This document shows positions 11,072 to 23,707 of a DNA stretch of 64,000 nucleotides, piece after piece. Positions within the stretch are counted from its first letter, which is position 1. Every line of letters starts with the position of its first letter. Under the pieces are notes generated by a model. That model was not told where the DNA came from, made no database searches, and worked only from the letters and a program-made list of their open reading frames with translations. The translations under genes and the position numbers were made by a program. Source of the DNA: Cokeromyces recurvatus (Eukaryota > Mucoromycota > Mucoromycetes > Mucorales > Mucoraceae); the NCBI RefSeq assembly GCF_025118155.1, contig NW_026251414.1, forward strand, positions 124,001 to 188,000. Direction: 5' to 3'.

Positions 11072-14000
11072 TTAGATATTAGAAGTTTTGTTATTTTCAT
11101 TAGGGGAAATAACATCAGAAACACATTTGACGCCAAACCCAGTAAAATTTTCAAATCCCTCACGAACCTTCAAGACACGATCGCTTTTATCACCTGTCTT
11201 CAAAGGTATCGTCATACGATCATAAATACGTTTTAAGGCATCTGCTGCAGCAACATCATAGAAAGAAGTAGAATGTAAACCGACAGGAGAACTATGATGA
11301 TTAGGTGATTTTTCGTGTTCGGGAATTTGGGGAGGAGCTTCTTGATGTTGTGCATTGTTGCTTGTTGGCGACATTGAATCCAATTGCTTTTCAATATCCG
11401 ATTCTAAACTGTCAAGCTTATCAAGTCTAGCTCTTGCACCCATTTCAGAATTATCGAGCATCATATTTGGAGTTTCGTTAAATTCAGCAGAAGGTATATC
11501 ATAATTACTATAGCTGCCTTTACTATTATTATTATTATTTACTGCAGAACCTTGTTGATAAGATGGTATAACATTGCTAGTAGTTTTGTTAACATCTCTT
11601 GATGGGTGACAAAAGTCAAGAGATGAAGATAGTTTTCTTTTTTCTTCAGAATAATTAGGACTTCTGTTACTCATATCTGTATCTAATTGCTTCATAACAG
11701 CCGTATCCACATGTGTGTTATTTCTCTCCTTTGACAAGTTTGTTACAGCAGGGGCTATAATATTGGAATTTTGAAGTGAATTGTCATCAGAATCGAGCTT
11801 CTGTTTCATTGAAGCATTATAACGAGGGGAAAAGCTATCTTCATTTGCTAAATGCTTCATATCGGTAGTTTCGCCGGAGAAAGGTTGAGCTGTAGACCTT
11901 TGTTCATCTATATTAGAAGCAATTACAGAATGTGTATTACCTTCTAGTCTTGTATTTTTATCACCCATATCTGTGGGGGACGGAGCGGCAGAAGCTGAAA
12001 GAGGAGAAGTCAAGGTAATAAATGATGATGAAGATATATTTTCAGGCGAAATATTAGAAGGCATATTATTGTCCTGTTTGGGGCGATTTTCACCAGCTGA
12101 CTTCTGAGCGCTTTCTGAGTTGTGTAATGCAGAAGATTTGTCCATAGGAGTAAATATATTATCGGCTGCTTCGACAACTTGACCATTATGATTATTTAAT
12201 CTGTTAGTATCAGAATCGGTCATAGGATCAACAACTTTTTTAGAGAAAAGGTTAGGTGTGTCAAGGGCGCTAGGTGTAAATTGTTGTGAAGGCTCAAAAA
12301 TATCATTATTTTGTTGAGAAGCACATACATTATCAGAATAAAGATGATGGTTGAAATCCAGAGGAATAGAATTTCCTGAATTATCAATAGCTAAAGTAGA
12401 ATCATGGGACTTCTTTTTTGATGGAGAAACAGGTTCTTCATTGTCAATGTTTTCTACATTTTGAACTAATTCGTTTTGATTCTTAGGAGTATTAAGTTTT
12501 TCAGGCAAGTTAGACGTATCATCAAATGGCTTGGAATAATTATAATGAGGAGTATTAGGGATATCAATATCAGATTGATTCAAAGTATTGTTCATAGAAC
12601 TCATCTTATTATAATCATCAACATCATGCAAATCACTACCAAGATTCTTTACGACTGTAGTTACAGGATGAGCATCTAAAGAGTTAAAGCTAGAATCTCT
12701 ACTAAAATCTTCAGAATTTTGGAACTTAGGAAGACTTGGATCAAACTTTGGAGCTTTGACAATATTGATATCGTCTTGATTATTTTGGCTAGTTTGGGGT
12801 GAAGATTCAGTCAATGGGATTTCAGGTACAGAATCTGAATAGTTTACATAGGGTATACTATCTGTATTAAAATTAGGACTACAATGAGTTAAGTTTAGCT
12901 TACCAGAGGGGCTAGTTTTTAAACTATCAAGGCCTAAAGGGAGCTTACTAGTGGCAATAGGCAATGAACCAGCAGAGTTAGAATAATTAATGTGAGTATC
13001 AGTGTCTGATTTGCTTGATTTTAAATTATCCGCGTTAGAAGTTAATTGAGAGCCTGTTTGATTGGGATTAAACAGTTGTGGAATAGGCATCGATCTTGAA
13101 GAAGAGAGGACATTTCTAGTAGAATCACCTTCATTTGTATCATTCGAACCGTTATTGTTGCTGTGAGTAGGGACAGCACTGTTAAATACATTAGTGTGAT
13201 TGGTTCTGGGGACCTCCTTTTCCATGTTGTTCATGGTATGATTAGAGTGTTCATGTTTGTAATCATTCAATTTATCGTCAATTTTATCGATGGGTTCAGG
13301 CATACTGAATGTTGTAGAATTATTGTTTGCAGAAGGTGGAGGAGAAATTGCTCCAGACTTGTCAGATAAAATACTTGAGTTTTCAGACATAGGTGTTCCT
13401 TGTGTTGAGCGTCTTTTAACCATGATTGGGATATTTAGTCCTTCAGTTGAGTTTTGATCCTTTGAAATATCTGCTGGATTAACTTCGGGAATAGTAACAG
13501 GAAGATCGTTATTATTTGCCGTTTCAATCATGACATTATTACCAATAGCTTCTGGAAGAGAAGTTAAATGATTTACCATGACAACAACATCATTTTTAGA
13601 GGAGCTGTTATCTTTGCTTGAATCGACATCATTATCATGCATATTAAATTGATCTTCATCAATTCTTTTAGCAATATCGGCAAGCGCAGGTGTAGAGATT
13701 ACTTCGTCATTGTTGAATCCACCAACTGGTTCATTTTTAGTTTTAGCAACATGATCAGCAACTTCTTTCAATTGACCAGCAGTAACTTGCTTTTCAGAAG
13801 GCCTTAACAATGATAAGCCTTGATCAGTTAATTTATCAAGAATAGTAGGTTGTTCAGTAGGAGTCATGTCTTTGTCATTATTAAGTTTGTTATTTCCAAT
13901 TGCTAATGATGGTGTATCAGCTGTATTGACAGGAGACGTAAACGCACCATTAGTTGTACTACGACTAGGCATCAATTCACTAGGGGTAGAATCATTTTCA

Positions 14001-17000
14001 TTAGAGTGATATTCCATAGCATTCATAATAGGCGATACAACAGAGTGAACAGCACCAGTAACAGCTGATTTAGCACCGTCAATGCCTTTAAAAATTGTTT
14101 CAGTAAAGGTTGAATTATCAATGGTGTCTGAAGTGTCATCTTTCATATCCTTCAGCTTACTGTCATCTTCATCATTATTGGTTTCTGGACTAATATTCAT
14201 AGGCGCATTAGAAACACCCATCATAGCTCCAAGACCCGCAAGAGTTGAGACAAAGCCGGGAGTAGTATTGGAAGCCTTAGGAGTTTGTTCATAAGGATTA
14301 CTAACTTTATCATTATCGTCTTTAAAACGAGGGGCTTCTGCAATATTCTTCTTCAGCTGGTCGCTCCAATTTTCAGCAATTTCGTCAGGAACCGCATTAT
14401 TTCTGCGTCTGGATTCTTGATCAGCAAATGAAGGTTGATCAGCAGGATCGAGTTCAGCATCTTGGGCATTTTTGATAATCGGCTCTGTACTATCACCACC
14501 AAGACCACCTTGGAATGATTCTCTTCTTAATGCTGATTGATTACGCAAGTCACGATTCCTAATTGCTTCTTGTCTAAGTCGCTCTTGATCAGCAAATGAA
14601 GGTTGATCAGCAGGATCGAGTTCAGTATCCTGGGCATTCTTGATGATTGGTTCTGTACTATCACCACCAAGACCACCTTGGAATGATTCTCTTCTTAATG
14701 CTGATTGATTACGCAAGTCACGATTCCTAATTGCTTCTTGTCTAAGTCGCTCTTGATCAGCAAATGAAGGTTGATCAGCAGGATCGAGTTCAGTATCCTG
14801 GGCATTCTTGATGATTGGTTCTGTGCTGTCACCACCAAGACCACCTTGGAATGATTCTCTTCTTAATGCTGATTGGTTGCGCAAATCTCGATTCTTAATT
14901 GCTTCTTGTCTAAGTCGTTCCTGATCAGCAAATGAAGGTTGATCAGCAGGATCAAGTTCAGCATCCTGGGCATTCTTGATGATTGGTTCTGTACTGTCAC
15001 CACCAAGACCGCCTTCAAAGGATTCTCTTCTTAATGCTGATTGGTTGCGCAAGTTACGATTCCTAATTGCTTCTTGTCTAAGTCGCTCTTGATCAGCAAA
15101 TGAAGGTTGATCAGCAGGATCAAGTTCAGCATCCTGGGCATTCTTGATGATTGGTTCTGTACTGTCACCACCAAGACCGCCTTCAAAGGATTCTCTTCTT
15201 AATGCTGATTGGTTGCGCAAGTTACGATTCCTAATTGCTTCTTGTCTAAGTCGCTCTTGATCAGCAAATGAAGGTTGATCAGCAGGATCAAGTTCAGCAT
15301 CCTGGGCATTCTTGATGATTGGTTCTGTACTGTCACCACCAAGACCGCCTTCAAAGGATTCTCTTCTTAATGCTGATTGGTTGCGCAAGTTACGATTCCT
15401 AATTGCTTCTTGTCTAAGTCGCTCTTGATCAGCAAATGAAGGTTGATCAGCAGGATCAAGTTCAGCATCCTGGGCATTCTTGATGATTGGTTCTGTACTG
15501 TCACCACCAAGACCGCCTTCAAAGGATTCTCTTCTTAATGCTGATTGGTTGCGCAAGTTACGATTCCTAATTGCTTCTTGTCTAAGTCGCTCTTGATCAG
15601 CAAATGAAGGTTGATCAGCAGGATCAAGTTCAGCATCTTGAGCATTCTTAATAATCGGCTCTGTGCTGTCACCACCAAGACCGCCCTGGAATATTTCCTT
15701 GTAATAATTAGCTTTAGGGTCTGCGCTATCAGCATTACGTATTTCTTTGATAATGGCTGCCGCATCATCTTGTTTTTCTGATGCAGGCGCATTAGGATGA
15801 TTGAATTCATTCAATATTTTAGGCTCAGCCTGATGAGGTAATTCAGAAACTGGATTAGCAATGGCTGGATCTTGATTTGTATGACGAATTTCGCTAACAA
15901 TAGGTGAATTTTCAGAATTATCAACATCATGCTTGTTATGGGCGGCATCGTTTGAGGTTGTTTGACGGAGGCCTAGCTTTTCTGCAGCAACACTCAAACC
16001 GGCTGCCATGACAGAGGCTCCAGGAAATGAGATCAAGGAATTTCTCTTTTCATTCTTAGCAGGAACGACTTTATCATTGTCGATCAAATCAGATGAGGTA
16101 GCATCAAGGGAAGAAGGAGAATGAGGATTATCATGCGAATGATTCATATATTGAGCGCTATTAGGGATAAAAGAAGCAACAGTTGCACCAGCATTAGCGC
16201 CAATTGAAGAAGGGGTTTCACTTGTACTGTTACGTTGAATATAATTATGCATAATATCTTTGGCGCTTGAATTTGAATGTTCTCGATTAGATGGATTGTC
16301 ACTCACTGCAGACTGGCTTTTGCTCGTAGGAGCCAAATCTGCTTCAGGTGGTAAGCATAAGGTAGATGCATTTTGGTTAGGCGTCTCTTCCAAGAAACCA
16401 GGATTAAGAGTAGGATTGAGACTGTGACTTGAATGCGATGAATTTCTTTGAGCTTGATTATGATGATCTTGATATTCATGATTAGTATTATTATTCGAAG
16501 CATTCAAGGTGGTGGTAGGCTTGACCCAAGCGCCCTCTGTTGCATGCACAGACGTAGCAAGGCGTGCATCATTTTCATCAAGTGGTTGAAGACCGCCGTA
16601 GTAGCCAACAAAATGATCAGAATTCTTGTTTAAATGATCATCCTTCTCATTTTTGGTTATATCATCATTATCCTTCTTACATATTTCGTCATTCTGACCT
16701 ACATTTCTTAATGATGTCAAGAGATTTGAATTATTTGAAGTTGATGGCAAAGTAAAATCTTCTTCGTTAGTCAAACCTGGTTTCAAATGAGACTGAGGTA
16801 CAGGAGAACTAAAAGTAGACCCCTCATTGTTGAGTCCAATAGGTTCGTTGTCTTTCAAACTGAGTGAAGGTTGTGTATGAAATGAATCTCTTGGACTAAA
16901 GTCCTTGATATCCTGTCCTTGTTGTTCAGGGATATTATTATCTTCTTCTTCACCACTACTGTAAAAATCAAAAGCTCCAGGCATTCTTTCTTTATTCTTT

Positions 17001-17782
17001 TTTTTGAATAAATTATTAAAGCTGCCTTCAGTTCCAGTAGGAGATGACATGTTGTGGTTTAGTTGTTGGCTTTCAAGTGTCTGCTCATGATCAAGATGAG
17101 GTTCCTTCAAGGTACTCTGCTCTATTTTTTTTTTAAAAAAAAAAAAGAAAGAGTAAATAAAAAATCAAATAAAAGTGAAATAGAATAGATAATAAAGTGC
17201 GCATACCATTATGATTAGGAGAGGGTAGAGGTGAATCTTGATGAAGTCGATAATCAGGAGGTAACTGTTGGTCGACTGTTTGAAACATTCTTTTCATGTG
17301 TTCTTCAAATTGTTTAAAAGTGTGAAATAATCTGTCTCTACTAGTTGAAAGTGAGCGTAAAGAAGTAGAATCAGGATTATTTTTGCAATTTTCTTGGTCC
17401 TTTTCTACCTGTTTCATGGCTTCCTCACAATGACGTAAAAGAGCGCTAAATTTAGATGATATATTCTCTATTGTAGAGCCCATTGAAAAAAAAAAGGATA
17501 AGATTTCTGTATATAATCTAATCTAATATAATGTATGTGTATACCTTTTAAATTTAAATGCATAGCATCCTTTTTAGAAGAAGGATGTATATCGTTATTA
17601 GAATATTCTGTTGATTGTTGTTGTGGTTTGAAACTATCCGTTCTTGAATTTTGGTCTTTTTTTTTTTTAAATGTGTAAATTATGTTAGCATTTATTGATT
17701 GTATGTTACACATAACATGTATACCTGAATTTGTGTTTTTGTTCAAAACGTCATTTAACACTTGATTTTCTTGAAGGCTCAT
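11072..17782 (-). CDS. Very large, mostly disordered repeat protein, function unknown
   Basis: Not recognised. Four exons in transcription order (17782-17725, 17655-17545, 17467-17207, 17121-11072) give 2159 residues; the last exon alone is 6.05 kb. The N-terminus (~55-140) is helical and charged (SKFSALLRHCEEAMKQVEKD), perhaps a small coiled coil. The rest is low-complexity, rich in Asn, Ser, Asp and Thr. Seven full copies and one partial copy of a 56-residue unit sit in the middle. The last ~60 residues (YDVAAADALKRIYDR to the end) look folded and may be the conserved part. Two AAGL/AAEKLGL-type hydrophobic patches occur near MAAGLSVAAEKLG. There is no signal peptide or clear membrane span. 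It could be a scaffold or stress-type protein; that is speculation. Confidence 0.85.
14405..15692 (-). repeat. Tandem 168-bp (56-residue) coding repeats, 7.6 copies
   Basis: The phrase for DPADQPSFADQE recurs every 168 bases, from 14420 to 15596. Units begin GGLGGDSTEPIIKNAQD and end RNQSALRRESF. Units 2 to 4 of the protein (plus-strand ~15000-15540) are almost identical at nucleotide level. The units nearer the C-terminus differ by substitutions such as A/T in QDAEL/QDTEL and RN/RD. This pattern fits recent expansion or homogenisation of the upstream copies. Confidence 0.95.
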
Positions 17783-19502
17783 AATTAACCACTATTATTT
17801 AAAATGAAATAATTGTAATAACAAAAGATATAAAAAAAAAGTTCTGTAGATAAATGTAAGAGCAAAAAGAATAGATGCTTGTATGTTTAAAAATAAAGAC
17901 AAAAAGAAAAGTGAGAGGAAGGTATATAAAGTCCTTTTTATTTTCTTTTTCTTTTTTATTACTCAGAAACCCGAAACAAAAGGGAAAAAGAAAGAAAAAA
18001 AAAAGCTTAATTATACACATATACATACATATATAGCCAAAGGAAGAGGAGGTATCTTCACTTCTTTTTAGAGGTAATAAAGTGTAATACCAAGTTATTA
18101 TATATGTATATGCATATATATATAAAGATATGTTGAACGCTTAATGTACAAATAATGATAATGATTATGTAATATTAATGATAGGAAGAATTTTTTTTTT
18201 TTTTGATATAATAACCCCAGCATCCCACATTTAGACTCGTTCTGAATTTGCATGAAAATGGTATCAATCTGATATAGTTATAATGCAGGCCTATTTATTA
18301 AGAAGGTTTAATATAACATAACTAATTAGAAGTATACTTCTTATATAAATATATGTATATGTATATACATGACTTGAGCATATATAATAAGATAAACACT
18401 CTATTTTCTCCTCTATTCTTTCTTTTTGTGATAAATAAAAATCATGCAATATGCGGGGATAGAAAGTCTATTTATATACAAATATAGTTTATATACTTTT
18501 CCTTTCTTTTTCTTTTTTCACTACAACAAAAAGTAATGTTTTACATAATTACGTGTTTTGAGAAAGAGAGAACGCGTCATTGAATAAATGCTATACTGTT
18601 CCTTGTCCATATAGTGTATGTTTATGAAATTATACAATAACTTAACACTTTAGTATAATATAACCTTCTAGTAGAAAGGGGGAGGATAATTAAAGTATGA
18701 TATATGTTTATTAATATTTAATTGAGTGGTTAAAGATCTACTATTGATAAAGGTAAAGTTTATCAAGAAAAAAGAAAAAAAAATACTATAAATACGCCTA
18801 GTATTCACTTTTATTATGTTCTCTACAGAAAAGATTGAAGTTTCTATTAAATTAAGCTTGGATAGTCAGCCTAGTTTTAGTTAAATAGCAGCTCCCCTGG
18901 AAAAAAAAAAAAAAAGAAGGACAGATAAGATGCAACAATAGGTCTAATACTGGCAAGAAAATGACCAAATAATAGCCTTCACTTCTTGACCTTCAAAATA
19001 AAAAAAATAAAAAATAAAATAAAATAAAATAAAATAAAATAAAATAAAATAAAAAAGTGAACTTATTGTGTATCTTGAATTCAAAGGGTCAGAAAGTCCT
19101 TCCCTTTCAATTATCAGAAACTTCAATTATTATAAACTGACTACATTTGACAGCTTTTATTAAGAATGTATTTAAATAAAAGTAAAAGGTTATATAAAGC
19201 ATTGTTTACATTATCTTACTTTTGAGTAAATAGTTGCTTTATGTTTATGACTCAAAAGAAAAGAAATCCCATTTATGCATAAGGATAGAAGAATTTATTT
19301 GTCTGCGCATACATCTCGATAAAAGTGAAATTATGGTTAATAACGCCTAGTCTCGACTTTTTGATGTCGTATGACCTGCCATGTTATAAGAACCACAAAT
19401 TAGTTCTAGTATTGACTTTTGCTTTCCCCTTTTCTTTTTTTTTTTTTATTTCATTGCATCCAATTTATTGCGACTTTTCTCTACTTCCTTTATTCTACTG
19501 TG

Positions 19503-19533
<31 letters not shown>

Positions 19534-19900
19534 ACGGATTTTGCGTCTTGTAAAAATAAAATATAATAAAATTTAGGGAGGAGATCAAATTTGAAAAAAT
19601 CTATTATTTAATATATTCACTGCAATAAACCTTTCAATAATGGCGTGACAGGCAAATGAAGCATAATTGAATTTTCTTTTATTGCCCAATTAAAAGTTGC
19701 CATCAAGTCCAAGTAGTATTTTAAAAATGTAATTGGATAAAAATAGTACAGTAAAAGATTAATTTGCCACGTAAAACGTAGAAAATTATAGAAAAAAAAA
19801 AAAAGGCAAGGAAATATATATTATTATTGTTCCTTATTTTTATTTTATTTTTTTCCTTTCCTCATTGCTTCTCTATTTTTTTTTTTTTTGTTAAAAAGAA
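17783..19900. other. 2.1-kb divergent intergenic region
   Basis: Shared upstream region of the repeat protein (minus) and calreticulin (plus). It is AT-rich, with TATATA blocks (18010-18130, 18345-18370), an AAAAT pentanucleotide array at about 18998-19056, a 28-base A tract near 19502-19529, and a pyrimidine-rich run before the calreticulin start (19840-19890). No convincing ORF, RNA gene or transposon trace was seen. Confidence 0.6.
18998..19056. repeat. AAAAT pentanucleotide microsatellite
   Basis: At least eight consecutive AAAAT units, with slightly irregular units at both edges. Confidence 0.9.
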
Positions 19901-20247
19901 ATGAAGATTCCTACCATCGCTGCTATTTTAGGTCTTGCTAGTATTGCTTCTGCTGAAGTTTTCCTTTTTGAAACCTTTTCTGATGGTGAAGGATGGAAAG
20001 ACCGTTGGACACCTTCTACTTATCGTGAAGACCTTGGCAAGCTTGAGGTTTCTCCTGGTAAATGGTTTTCAGATGAAGCTACTAAGGCTGGTCTTAGAAC
20101 CACTGAAGATTATCGTTTCTATGCTGTTTCTACCAAAATCCCTAAACCTTTTACCAATAAAGATAAAGACCTTATTATTCAATTTGACGTTAAGAATGAA
20201 CAAGATATTGACTGTGGTGGTAGTTATTTGAAGGTAATTATTGAGAA

Positions 20248-20279
<32 letters not shown>

Positions 20280-21324
20280 TAGAGAGAAAGAAACAAAAAC
20301 TATGCTTGTAATCTAAAGAGAAAAAACAACTCATATTCCCTTTCTTTAGTTCTTTGGTAATGATTTCGATTCTAAAACATTCAACGGTGATACCAACTAC
20401 AATATCATGTTTGGTCCTGATATTTGTGGTCCTAAAGCAATGGTTCATGCTATTTTGAATTACAAGGGTACTAATTATGACCTTAAAAAGATAGTTGCTG
20501 CACCCAAGGATACCTTGACACATACTTACACTTTAACTCTTAAGCCTGATCAAACCTATTCTATTTTGGTAGATGGTAAGGAAAAGGCTGAAGGTAGTCT
20601 CTTGGAAGATTGGGACTTCTTACCTCCCAAGAAGATCAAGGATCCTAATGCTAGCAAACCTGAAGATTGGGTAGATGAAGAAATGATTGTTGACGAAAGC
20701 GATGTTAAGCCTGATAATTATGATGATATTCCTGAATTTATTCCTGATCCTAATGCAAAGAAGCCTGAAGATTGGGATGATGATATGGATGGTGAATGGG
20801 AGGCTCCCTCAATTGCTAATCCTGATTATAAGGGTCCCTGGTCTCCTAGAATGATTCCTAACCCTAACTATAAGGGTGAATGGGTACATCCTGAAATTGA
20901 TAACCCTGAATACAAGGTCGATAATGAAATTTATATTTATGATTTTGCTAACGTTGGTATTGATGTCTGGCAAGTCAAGTCTGGCTCTATCTTTGATAAT
21001 ATCTTGATTACAGATGATGCAGATGAGGCCAAGAAGATTCGTGATGATACCAAGGCTACTACCTCTTTGGAGGAAGGTGCCCTTGCTGCTTATAATGAAA
21101 AACTTCAAGAAGAAGCCAAGAAGAAGGCTGAAGAAGAAGGTTCTCCTGTACCTGCTGAAGAAGCTGAAGAAAAGATTGACCTTGAATCTTATGAACCTCC
21201 TATCAAATTTGACGAAATCCCTGAAGAAGCTGCTGAAGCTGTTAAAAAGTCTGAAGAAGAAGAAAAGAAGGAAGAAGCAACAGAAGAAGAAGATGCTAAG
21301 AAGCATGTTAAGGATGAATTGTAA
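19901..21324 (+). CDS. CALR: Calreticulin (ER lectin chaperone, KDEL-terminated)
   Basis: Soluble ER chaperone that binds monoglucosylated glycoproteins and calcium. Two exons (19901-20233, 20350-21324) give 435 residues. A signal peptide covers residues 1-18 (cut after ASIASA, before EVFLFE). The globular lectin domain shows the conserved DCGGSYLK across the exon junction, then MFGPDICG. The P-domain has type-A repeats (IKDPNASKPEDW, a divergent DVKPDNYDD unit, IPDPNAKKPEDWDDD) and type-B repeats (GEWEAPSIANPDYKG, GPWSPRMIPNPNYKG, GEWVHPEIDNPEYK). The C-domain is acidic and Lys/Glu-rich, and the protein ends HVKDEL, the retrieval signal. That ending and the lack of a transmembrane segment separate it from calnexin. 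Codon bias is strong. The stop codon leads directly into an A tract. Confidence 0.96.
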
Positions 21325-21655
21325 AAAAAAAAAAAAGGATATATTAAAAAAAATTATTTTTGATTCATGATGTTTTTTTTATTTTTATTTTCATTTCTAA
21401 TTTTCATTTGACAAATATAACCCCTTCCTTCATACTAACACCATCAAAATATACATGTGTACATGTCTTACACAAATAAATAAATAAAAACATGAGTAAA
21501 AAAAAAATACATATTTTTTTTTTTTTTGCATTAAACATTAAAGCTAATCGGACATAGAAAAACCTATTAAGGGGGGGAAGGAGAGAGTAAATGAAAAATG
21601 AATAATTGCAGTACTTGCTAATTTTTTTTTTTTTTGATTAATTAACATTACCAAA
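21325..21655. other. Intergenic spacer
   Basis: A/T tracts, an AATAAATAAATAAA run near 21473-21487 usable as a polyadenylation region, and a G7 run near 21571. Nothing else seen. Confidence 0.6.
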
Positions 21656-22555
21656 ATGGATTCAGACATTTCAAAAGCAGTAGACACATCGACTTATAAA
21701 AGCCCTATAAAAAGCATAGAAAGATCGTTAGCACTTGCATTTCCAATTTTTTATGCAAAAGTGGAGTCTTCTATGAAAGATATATCATCTTCTACTATTA
21801 CTCCTCTTCTCCGCAATAAGCGACGACGACGCTTAATTATAAACTCAGATAATAAAAGGAAGAAGAAGAAGAGGGAGGTAAATAAGCATTATCGTTGGCT
21901 TCAAACAAATGTAAGTGCGGAAAATATAATAAAGAAAATCAAAGTAACTGATCAAGAAGGTAAATATGAAAATATGATAAAAAGAAAAAAAAACTTGTCA
22001 AGATTTATTTTTCTTTTTACCTTAGTCAAAGAAATGCCTATGATGAAAGATAATGAATTTTATTGTTCTATTTGTGATATTCAATTTGAATATCATGGAA
22101 GCTTTACGCGTCATTTAAGATATACACACAAATTAAAAAAGTTATCTTCAGATATTAAAAAAGAAATAAATGCTACAAACGAGAATTTACCTGAATCTTC
22201 ATGGGATGATCATTCTCTAAACACCCAACACCAAAAAAGGGCTTTTATTGGGTCTCTGTTACATAAGAGAAGCAAGTCACTACTGAATGAATATAACTTC
22301 CTTAGCAACGATGAATCAAAGAAGGATAAAAAGATATCAAATGATGATGTATCTTTTGATAATGAAAGTGTATCTACTGAAGAATTATTATCCTTGTTTT
22401 CTGATAGTGAAAGCATATCAACTGAAGAGTTATTATCCTTATTTTCTGATCAGGATGATGATGATGATGAAAGCATGAAGAATACACATCATTACCACTC
22501 TTGTCTCAAAAGTGAGGATAATAATAATAATAGTTTCAAATATGAAAATGTATAA
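21656..22555 (+). CDS. Single C2H2 zinc-finger protein, lysine-rich, uncharacterised
   Basis: Product of 299 residues, or 277 if the 66-base segment 21960-22025 (GTAAAT...CCTTAG) is an intron; both keep frame. The N-terminal half is basic, with two likely nuclear localisation clusters (NKRRRRL and KRKKKKR). One canonical zinc finger, C-x2-C-x12-H-x4-H, starts at CSICDIQF and ends RYTHK. The C-terminus has a 15-residue direct duplication (ESVSTEELLSLFSD / ESISTEELLSLFSD) and then an acidic Asp run. It is probably a nuclear DNA- or RNA-binding protein. No orthologue recognised. It converges on LSM3. Confidence 0.7.
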   Translation: MDSDISKAVDTSTYKSPIKSIERSLALAFPIFYAKVESSMKDISSSTITPLLRNKRRRRLIINSDNKRKKKKREVNKHYRWLQTNVSAENIIKKIKVTDQEGKYENMIKRKKNLSRFIFLFTLVKEMPMMKDNEFYCSICDIQFEYHGSFTRHLRYTHKLKKLSSDIKKEINATNENLPESSWDDHSLNTQHQKRAFIGSLLHKRSKSLLNEYNFLSNDESKKDKKISNDDVSFDNESVSTEELLSLFSDSESISTEELLSLFSDQDDDDDESMKNTHHYHSCLKSEDNNNNSFKYENV

Positions 22556-22885
22556 GCATAAGGAAATTTATAACTGTAAAAAAGAAAAAAGAAAAAAAAA
22601 AGTCAATCTATTCTAGTCATGAATACTCATAATGCTGGCCAAGGAAGATTACGACAAAAGAACAAAGTCTATGAAAAAAAAAACATTTTATTAAGGCACA
22701 AATTATATACTGGAAATATATTCGACATGTATTTACATACAAATTTAATAAACAAGTACTAAACAGTACAAAATATACTATTCAGTATTCCTACATAATT
22801 CTTCATTTATCCTATACAATCAGTACGCATACAATAATTACAGATTTTATTTTATTTTATTTTTCCTGAAAAATTGACTTTACTA
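22556..22885. other. Convergent intergenic spacer
   Basis: Lies between the 3' ends of the C2H2 gene and LSM3. AT-rich; nothing but likely polyadenylation sequence seen. Confidence 0.55.
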
Positions 22886-23413
22886 TTATGCTCTTGAAGG
22901 AGGTGAAACCTATATTTATTAACAAAATAAATAAATTCTTTCCTTTTGTCTTCTTCATATGCATATATATATATATATTTATATTTACCAAGATAACACC
23001 ATCTCCTCTAACAAATAACATTTCAAAATTTCTCTTCACAGTCTTAAAAAAAAAGGAGTATAAGGATATACATGTATACATATTTATATACAAATCATCA
23101 AAAAAAAAAAAAAAATAGATTCTATTTACTCTAATGACTTCTTCTAAAGTATCTTCATTCACATCAACAATTGTAATTGTTTCTTCAACATCACCCAACA
23201 CCATATTTAAATGACCATCATAAGCCTATTATATAAGTCAAGTAAATGTATATACAAACTGGCAACAATATGAACAATTACATGTAAGTTACCGCGTAAT
23301 TCACGATCGCCTCTTAATTTAACATAAATACGTTCATCTAAAGAAAGTCGAACAAGATCGAGTGGCTCTTCAACAGATCCAATGCCAGCAGGTGCTGTAC
23401 TCACTTCAGCCAT
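22886..23413 (-). CDS. LSM3: U6 snRNA-associated Sm-like protein LSm3
   Basis: Subunit of the Lsm1-7 (mRNA decay) and Lsm2-8 (U6 snRNP) rings. Four exons in transcription order (23413-23282, 23225-23130, 23042-22989, 22909-22886) give 101 residues, the usual size. Sm1: [20 protein letters not shown] then [19 protein letters not shown]. The Sm2 motif [11 protein letters not shown] is intact and the end is VSPPSRA. The last exon has only eight codons, including the stop. It shares a 294-base divergent promoter with the UBX-domain gene. Confidence 0.95.
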
Positions 23414-23707
23414 TATAAATATGAATATATAAAAAATAAAAAAAAATAAAAAGGAAAAGAAAAGAGGAAAAAAAAAATGAAAGATAGAGGTGACGTTTTT
23501 TTTTTTTTTTTTTTTTTGTAAATAGCAGCATAATTTCCTTTTCCCCCCCCCCCAAAAAAAAAAATAGGAGTTGTTTTGTAAAAACTGTAAAGCAGTTGTC
23601 AGCGACAGGTTACTTTTACAATTTAATTAAACTTAAAATAATTTTCTTTTTCATTTTTTTTTCCTTCTCTTTCTCTTTTTGTATTAAAAATATAAATACA
23701 TATAACA
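23414..23707. promoter_or_regulatory. Bidirectional promoter between LSM3 and the UBX-domain gene
   Basis: A 294-base gap between two divergent start codons. It holds a T23 tract (23498-23520), a C10A10 block (23544-23563) and a CT-rich stretch before the plus-strand ATG. A shared promoter is inferred from geometry; no defined binding site was recognised. Confidence 0.6.

Noticed and set aside
13163..13369. Plus-strand ORFs inside the giant repeat-protein gene
   Set aside because: They are shadows of the minus-strand coding sequence, with no own codon or motif signal.
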